From NCBI RefSeq assembly GCF_010093535.1, contig NW_022985176.1, positions 752,665 to 816,664 of the forward strand: a DNA stretch of 64,000 nt. The letters run 5' to 3'. The notes beneath the pieces were generated by a model. That model worked only from the letters and a program-made list of their open reading frames with translations. It made no database searches and was not told the DNA's origin. Position numbers and translations under genes: made by a program. The first letter of the stretch is position 1. Every line of letters starts with the position of its first letter. This document shows positions 58,401 through 64,000 of the stretch, one piece after another. Origin of the DNA: Lindgomyces ingoldianus (taxonomy: Eukaryota > Ascomycota > Dothideomycetes > Pleosporales > Lindgomycetaceae).

Positions 58401-59008
58401 ACAGAGATAGCATGCCACCACCCAGCTCTCACTCTACCAATGACCCACGTCGACCTATCGCCCCAGCTCCTCGCAGTCGAGGTACGGCTAGATCAGGAAT
58501 GGCATTTGGCAGAGGTGAAAGCCGCTCTCCGAGCCAGAGCACTCAAGGGAGCAACGTACCGGGCTTCTACGACGGTCCACATGATAGTTCTTCGCGTTTA
58601 AAGGATGCCAGAGGAGCACCCTCATCTGCACCTGCACAGCAGACTAACTTCGACTACGCCCCACCTATTGGCGACGAAAAGTTTCCCGGCCCTAGTGGAC
58701 CTCATCCCGCTTCCCAGGCCTATCGCGAGCGTGATCCTGATAGGCCATATCGTCACGCTAATGATTCTCAAGCTTCAGAGCCGGTGGCGCCCGGCACACA
58801 GCATCCCAAGTATCCCGCCGGATTCAACAGCTCCGATGCACCTACCCCACCACGTGAACGGCCCGGTGTGCTACAGAAGAGTCGCAAGTTTGCAGACGCT
58901 TACGAAGATCCCAAGCAGGGTCATCACGTCGGAAGCTCAGGCTCGGCCAAACGAGTTATGGATCTCTTCAGGAGAATAGGCAGGCAGAGAGGAAAAGAGG
59001 ATAGGTGA
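55465..59008 (+). CDS. KIN4-like serine/threonine protein kinase
   Basis: Exons 55465-56988, 57039-57333 and 57390-59008 give 1145 residues. The N-terminal about 280 residues are Ser/Pro/Gln-rich and disordered. The kinase domain (about 284-585) has the ATP loop [12 protein letters not shown], catalytic Lys in [17 protein letters not shown] (near 409), DFGFAN (near 429) and the activation end [12 protein letters not shown]. An insertion after DFGFAN ([20 protein letters not shown]) and the later [20 protein letters not shown] are like yeast Kin4/Frk1, a branch of the CAMK/SNF1 relatives; Kin4 restrains mitotic exit when the spindle is misplaced. The C-terminal half is disordered and ends with a basic [18 protein letters not shown] tail that may bind membrane. 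The cellular role here is inferred from the family. Confidence 0.85.
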
Positions 59009-60090
59009 CGAAACGGATGTTGGAAGTGTAATGTGGTAGTGAGAGTGCGGTTCGGTTATTGCTCCAGCTGGCATATCTTAGACAGAGGATGGGGAATTGT
59101 AGCATTACCTGGCTGTTTTTCAACATTTGATTTGAGAGTCTTGATGTCTCATTCGGGTGCTGGGATGGTGCGCACGGGTTGATAATGCTGGATACCAGAG
59201 TCTTCGGTCACTATTGCTCACACAGGGTTCTTAATCAGCATACAAACAAGAGAGAAAGCAGGAAAGAGGAGAATGAAAGAGCAGGTGCCAGGGTAATTCT
59301 ACGCATTAGCGGGCGTCTATCAGGTGTTTCTTGTCTGTGTTCGTTTGGGTTGTTGATTCTTGTTTCTGTCTGGTTTGTTCTTCGGTAAATTGCTGCGGAG
59401 TACCTTTTTTTTTCTCATTAATTTTTACATCCTTTTCCCTTTCGCTGCTGTCGGCTCTGGGTCGAGATAGTGTGGGTTTTTGAAATGGAATGGAATGAGT
59501 AGATCATTTCAATGGTTGGGCGTTTCTGCACCCCTCTCTACCCCTGAGATTATCCTCTGTTAGTCACTTTGTGTATCAAGAATGGAGCGGGCTGCCGCGT
59601 GCTGCCTGCTTTGGAAAGAACTGGATAATGGAACGGACGTAGTGTAAGAGCTAGGGGCCGAGGAGTGGGTAGAAGAAGTTTAATATGTAGTATATAGTTA
59701 TAGGTACTCAAGGAGCATTTCCCTCACCAGCCCACACACGTGTGCTGGGGCAGGCCCTATGAGATTGTTGTCGCTATTCTCACTTGCTCGCTCGCTCATG
59801 ACCTTGATATCCAAGTCAGGCGCATTGCATGAAATCAAATTCGGTATCCCGATTCCCGCGTTACCAGCCACAGCCATAGCGAAGATAAAAGCACTTGGTC
59901 TGAGCGCCCACGCCAAATCTGTGGATCCCTGCACCTATCGACATCATCACAATTCATCTCTGGTGGGTCTATGCAACACCCACCCTTGGAAGCCCTTCAC
60001 GCCATTCTACCGCATATTTTTACTTGACGGAGGCCATTGACACCCGCCGAACTGGTCTGAAGCTGAGATTGACACTACACGTCCATCAAG
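59009..60090. other. 1.1 kb intergenic region
   Basis: 3' flank of the kinase gene and promoter of SYM1. A T-rich run lies near 59406-59426. No gene is supported. Confidence 0.45.
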
Positions 60091-61059
60091 ATGCTGCGTT
60101 GGTAAAGCTATTCCTTCGAAAGTGGGGGGGAAAGTGGTTGATTGGCAAAGATTGACATGGATTGATTGCTAACAGAGGGAATGAGGACAGGTATCAGGCG
60201 AAGCTGAAATCGGCGCCATTGTTGACGCAGAGTATTACTACGGCGGTATGTATGCACAGAGTAATTTACTATTGCTCACGAGCTTAGAAAGAGGAGCACA
60301 CATGGAGGACGAAATAGCCGATGGATGCTGATGGATGGGCACCAGATACTCTTCGCAACCGGCGACGTCATGGCTCAACAAGGTGTTGAAAAAGTCGGAC
60401 TCGACAATCACAATTTTGCGCGAACGGGTCGCATGGCTCTATACGGCGGCGGTATGTGCATACATTTCTCATTCCCCCACTCCCTTCATCTCAGTTTGAT
60501 CCATTTCTCCATCCACTCCACCCACCCCTAGTCCTATTCCTAACGCCACCCCAGCATTCTTCGGCCCCGCAGCAACCACCTGGTATGGCTTCCTCCAACG
60601 CCGAATCAACCTTTCCTCCACAAACACCACCATCCTCGCGCGTGTCGGCTGCGACCAATTCATCTTCGCACCCATCAACATGGGGATATTTCTCTCCTCA
60701 ATGGCGTACCTCGAAGGCTCGGATCCGAAGGCGAAACTGCAGAAAGCGTATAAGCCTGGCATGATTAATAACTTTCTGCTGTGGCCTTGGGTGCAGGCTG
60801 TGAATTTCAAGTACGTCCCGCTAGAGCATAGGGTGTTGGTTGTGAATTTTGTGGCGCTTGGTAAGTCTGAATCTGAGAGAGAGTTGGGTTTCTTCATACG
60901 AGGGATGGTGTTGGCTTGAAGGGATTAGGAGGGGTATGATGAGAAGCTGCATGGCTAACAATGTGAACAGGTTGGAATTGCTACCTCAGCTACCTCAATA
61001 GTGGAGGGGGAGAGATTGGACCCGCGGGCGGCAAAGAGAAAGAGCTTCCTTCCTCTTAA
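60091..61059 (+). CDS. SYM1: Mitochondrial inner-membrane protein Sym1 (Mpv17/PMP22 family)
   Basis: Exons 60091-60101, 60191-60245, 60346-60451, 60555-60860 and 60971-61059 give 188 residues. Sym1/Mpv17 is a small four-helix inner-membrane protein needed for mitochondrial metabolism and mtDNA stability under stress, probably as a channel. The sequence shows the starting [60 protein letters not shown], and the family signature [20 protein letters not shown], then GWNCYLSY. The first exon encodes only MLRW up to the split Trp codon. Introns of 88-110 nt are longer than the local norm; the joins are strongly supported by the family sequence. Confidence 0.9.
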
Positions 61060-61851
61060 TCTAGTTCATCTTTGATATCATGTAGCAGAGCATGTTGGAC
61101 AAGGTGGTCGATGTTAAGGCTCAAAGACGCTGGGGCTAGACCCTCCATGCATTAGGTACATGGGCCTCCTAAGGGTTAAATTCCACACATACATTCGGCA
61201 TAAGATACCCTTCCTATCCCGGGGTTTTTTTTGGATTGGGTTGGTTTTCGATCACAGTACCTACTTTTTCTGTAGGGTGCATGGGGATTATCACATGAAA
61301 ATTAAGGCAATACGGCCAGGCAGAGCGGCACTTAACACACGATTTCCAGAGTGAACAAGAATCCAATTCGCTGATGGTTGACCCTCATCAATCTAATGCA
61401 CCAGATGCGGACCGAAACCAGATCGAGTCCCGTATGATAGACCGACTACCTGTGGGGATATGTATACACGACCCTTTTCCAAGAGACTGACAGAATACTG
61501 CTATACAGCGGCCGTGACGAAGAAAATAAAGGTTGAGAGAAAACCCCCAGAAGAAATTCGGCACAGAGAGGATGTTCGGTTCCGGCAACATGGAATAGAA
61601 CCGGCTCACACGAACCCCTTCTGTCAGAAGCCCATACGATGAATCCCAATTCAGATCCACCATCCTTCCAAAAAGATATAGATCAACTTCCCATGCCCCA
61701 AAACGCCTATCGACTCTGGTTGTATTCACACCAGAGCCATGCACGCAAAACGCCAAGAAAATGTGATCATCTCTGTATTTTGGAACGGAAGGGCATATCC
61801 CTCGAAGAGCATTCTAGTACAGCAATCGAATTGAAAACGAGAGAAATGTAT
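61060..61851. other. Intergenic between convergent genes
   Basis: 792 bases between SYM1 and the 3' end of the UPF0658 gene. The open frames here show no domain features. Confidence 0.45.
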
Positions 61852-62993
61852 TCAATCGATCTCCATCCTAGCCGGCTGAGGCCCACTTAGCGAAGGCATT
61901 TCAGTATTATATGCCTTGCCCCCTCTTTCACCCCCGCCGGGTTTTCTGGTCTGGATATGTGGCTTCAGGCCCTTGTTAAAGTTGTGTGTGCACATACAGG
62001 CAATGACAATTGTCGCCAAAAGCAGCAAGATGGTGATGACAGCGAAACTTGTAAGCGATTTGCGAGCCGGCTTGTAGTCCTCAATTCGAGCTCTGTCGGC
62101 GGCGTACATGCGAATAAGCTTGAAGAGAAAGTAGGCCAGGGCGCAGAAGTAGACGAGGATGATGACGATCATGCCAGCGATGTTTTCTCGGCGGACCCAG
62201 AATGCGGCGAGGAGGAGCAGGATGAATGTTACGAACAGGACAGCAATAGTGAGACCAAACTCAACGTCGGTGGTATTCTGGACGACGACGAGGAATTGGA
62301 CGGTGAAGCCAAGGAAGAAGAAAAAGTCGAATTTAAGGAGAGCGATGTAGATCTATGCTCAAGTAAGCAACCGTCTTCAGCACGTCAGTATCAGGGCAGA
62401 AGGCCGTACCTGATAAGTCAAATATCTCCTCTTCAAGCGCAAGTCGGCACTGATGTGTTTGTAGATGGTCCATGCAAATTCATCATATAGCTTCCAAGCA
62501 AGGAATGCGAAGATAACGGTTCCTAAACCCATCAAGCAAGGCAAAGCGATCAACATAGGTTTGACCTGTGGCCAGAAATGGTGGACGATCAACTGGTTCG
62601 AGTCTAGGGCGGTGACAGCATCCCGAATCTGATCGAGTTGGATCGCGGCATATATAAGAATTCCAACATTATAGAGGACCAGCCCAATGACCTGGATCGT
62701 GTTCTTCAGTCGCAGAGCATCATAGACCAGGACTAGTTGATAGAGATAACCGAACATAAACACTGCAAGATATGTTGGGATGGTGCGAGGCTCGTTGTGT
62801 GCATCCTTATTTTGCCCTTTTAATCTCAGGCTGGTTTGGAAACGGCCGAACACATAACTACATTGCTGTTAGTTGAGGTCCGCATACTCGGGGGTGATGC
62901 TTTTACATACGCCTCCAACGCCAGGGCAACTATGGCCTGGACTAAGGCCACCAACAGGAAGGACCAGGTCCACTTGGTGTTGGGGATATACAT
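61852..62993 (-). CDS. UPF0658 Golgi-apparatus multi-pass membrane protein
   Basis: Minus-strand exons 62993-62911, 62857-62410 and 62352-61852 give 343 residues. Visible features are the start MYIPNTKWTWSFLLVALVQA, EAYVFGRFQTSLRL across the first splice, and a run of about seven hydrophobic helices. Between helices, QLDQIRDAV and KRRYLTYQ|IYIALLKFDFF are conserved, and a late loop has WVRRENIAGM. The cytosolic C-terminus contains KPGGGERGGKAYNTEM. This matches UPF0658, a fungal family located in the Golgi whose function is unknown. The longer frame on exon 2 starting at 62853 is wrong because it lacks the first helix. The ATG at 62993 follows an upstream region with other frames open. Confidence 0.85.
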
Positions 62994-64000
62994 TCTGGGG
63001 ACACGCCGAACGGGTGGCGGGAGCTGGGTTGGAAAGCCTTCGCGATGGTGATATCCGCCGGACTGCGTCTCGTAAGGCTGCGAAGCGAAGGGTTGTTGGG
63101 GATAGGGCTGATAATTTCTGTCCAGAGGCTGGCCTCCGAGGAGGGATGCGCGAGCCTCGTGTGGAGAAATTTTGGCGAGAGGGTCAGCCGCAAGCTGGCG
63201 GCTGAAGAGGGCGAGTTATGAGGATCTTGTGAGTCGCGCAGTATGGTGTTCCCGGAGACGGTGGCGTGGAGGCGATTGGGGGACGTTAGAAGCACAGCTG
63301 AGACTGGTGTGAGGCAGTTGTGTGCAGCTTCTGGCCGTACGAAGGGTGCGAACTGCGGACAGCGAATGGGGAATGCTGGACAAGCAGTAGTTGCTGTCGT
63401 ACGCTGAAACCAGACGTTCGAAGAGGAGAGTTAATGCTTGGGGACTCGGGCGGTCCTGAAACCTCAACTCCTTGGCTGTGCGGAGGGCCCGACAGCTGGC
63501 AGCAGTGGCAGCCGGTCGGGTCGGGGAAACGATTGGCTCAGTTGGGGGGGGGGAGCAAAGAATAACACGGGAGTGCGGGCAGCCGAGGGAACGAGCGGCG
63601 GAAGAGAGAGAGAGGAAGGATAGTGGTGATGATGGGTAGGGAGAGAGGATGGAGAGCTGGTAGTCTTTGGCTGTGCTGATGGCTTGGGCCGGTCCTGGCG
63701 CTCGTTGGCCTGGTGCGAGGAGGCAAGAACGGCGAGGTTCGCTCTGAACACCGACCGCTGTTACCAGGCTTGGAAGTAGCTTGGAACACGGCGGCGGGAA
63801 GCTGCGACAGGAGAGCGCGGGAAACTGCAAACTGCAAACACGAACTGCGGACTGCGGACTGCGGACAGCAAATTGCAAACGGCTTTTGCTGTCACCAACA
63901 GAAGGCGAGGATTCAGCGAGAGAGCAGACAGAGAGGGAGCAGGGGGCTGCTTTTGACGGCCTGGTTAAAGAAGAAAGCCCTCACGCGCCATCAGTCATCG
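62994..64000. other. Upstream region of UPF0658 gene with short tandem repeats, to window edge
   Basis: 1.0 kb, purine-rich on the plus strand between about 63540 and 63660, with a G-run at about 63544-63551. Short AACTGCA and ACTGCGG units repeat at about 63821-63866. Open frames on both strands are of simple composition. No gene is supported. Confidence 0.4.
63821..63866 (+). repeat. Degenerate heptamer tandem repeats
   Basis: Two AACTGCA-type units are followed by three ACTGCGG units in tandem. This is a simple-sequence array close to the right edge. Confidence 0.65.

Noticed and set aside
63216..63878. 220-codon minus-strand frame near the right edge
   Set aside because: Simple repeats and Ser/Pro/Leu-rich text without domains; it lies upstream of the UPF0658 start and looks like repeat-bearing leader DNA.

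Overview
The window is nuclear DNA from a filamentous ascomycete (Pezizomycotina). The evidence is short spliceosomal introns (about 42-100 nt, GT...AG, CTAAC/CTGAC branch sites), genes on both strands, and a fungal gene set: NADPH oxidase NoxA, GWT1, DUF4360, DUF4419, UPF0658, a HET-domain locus and a GH31 alpha-glucosidase. I cannot fix the genus. All exon joins below are my own readings from frame, splice consensus and family similarity; none rests on transcript data.

Left third (1-26.5 kb): a 5'-truncated methyltransferase; a xylitol/sorbitol dehydrogenase; a small membrane protein; a 3.3 kb non-genic stretch leading to noxA; a 2.4 kb gap; a mitochondrial lysyl-tRNA synthetase; an FDH-like zinc dehydrogenase; a peroxisomal half-size ABC transporter; a secreted DUF4360 protein; a six-exon aldehyde dehydrogenase; and a divergent pair, an FRG1-like protein and a 2OG-Fe(II) oxygenase.

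Middle (27.5-44 kb): an acyltransferase-3 membrane protein, then an accessory pocket (about 29.1-34.7 kb). The pocket holds an unidentified coding-like remnant, a HET-domain gene broken by two stops and a frameshift, and more coding-like scraps. Conserved genes resume with TIM10, a 954-residue Ser-rich protein of unknown function, GWT1 facing it divergently, a secreted DUF4419 protein and an Sfr1/Mei5-type recombination mediator.

Right third (44-64 kb): a nine-exon secreted GH31 alpha-glucosidase; a single-pass membrane protein with a Cys-rich ectodomain; an AIFM3-like Rieske/FAD oxidoreductase; a KIN4-like kinase; SYM1; and a UPF0658 Golgi membrane protein with repeat-bearing upstream DNA at the edge.

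There is no operon-like or classical biosynthetic cluster logic. Most genes are unrelated housekeeping or metabolic genes. The most unusual items are the decayed allorecognition locus in its pocket, the long repeat-bearing region upstream of noxA, and the unassigned Ser-rich protein. I found no convincing undescribed system, tRNA, rRNA or intact transposon.
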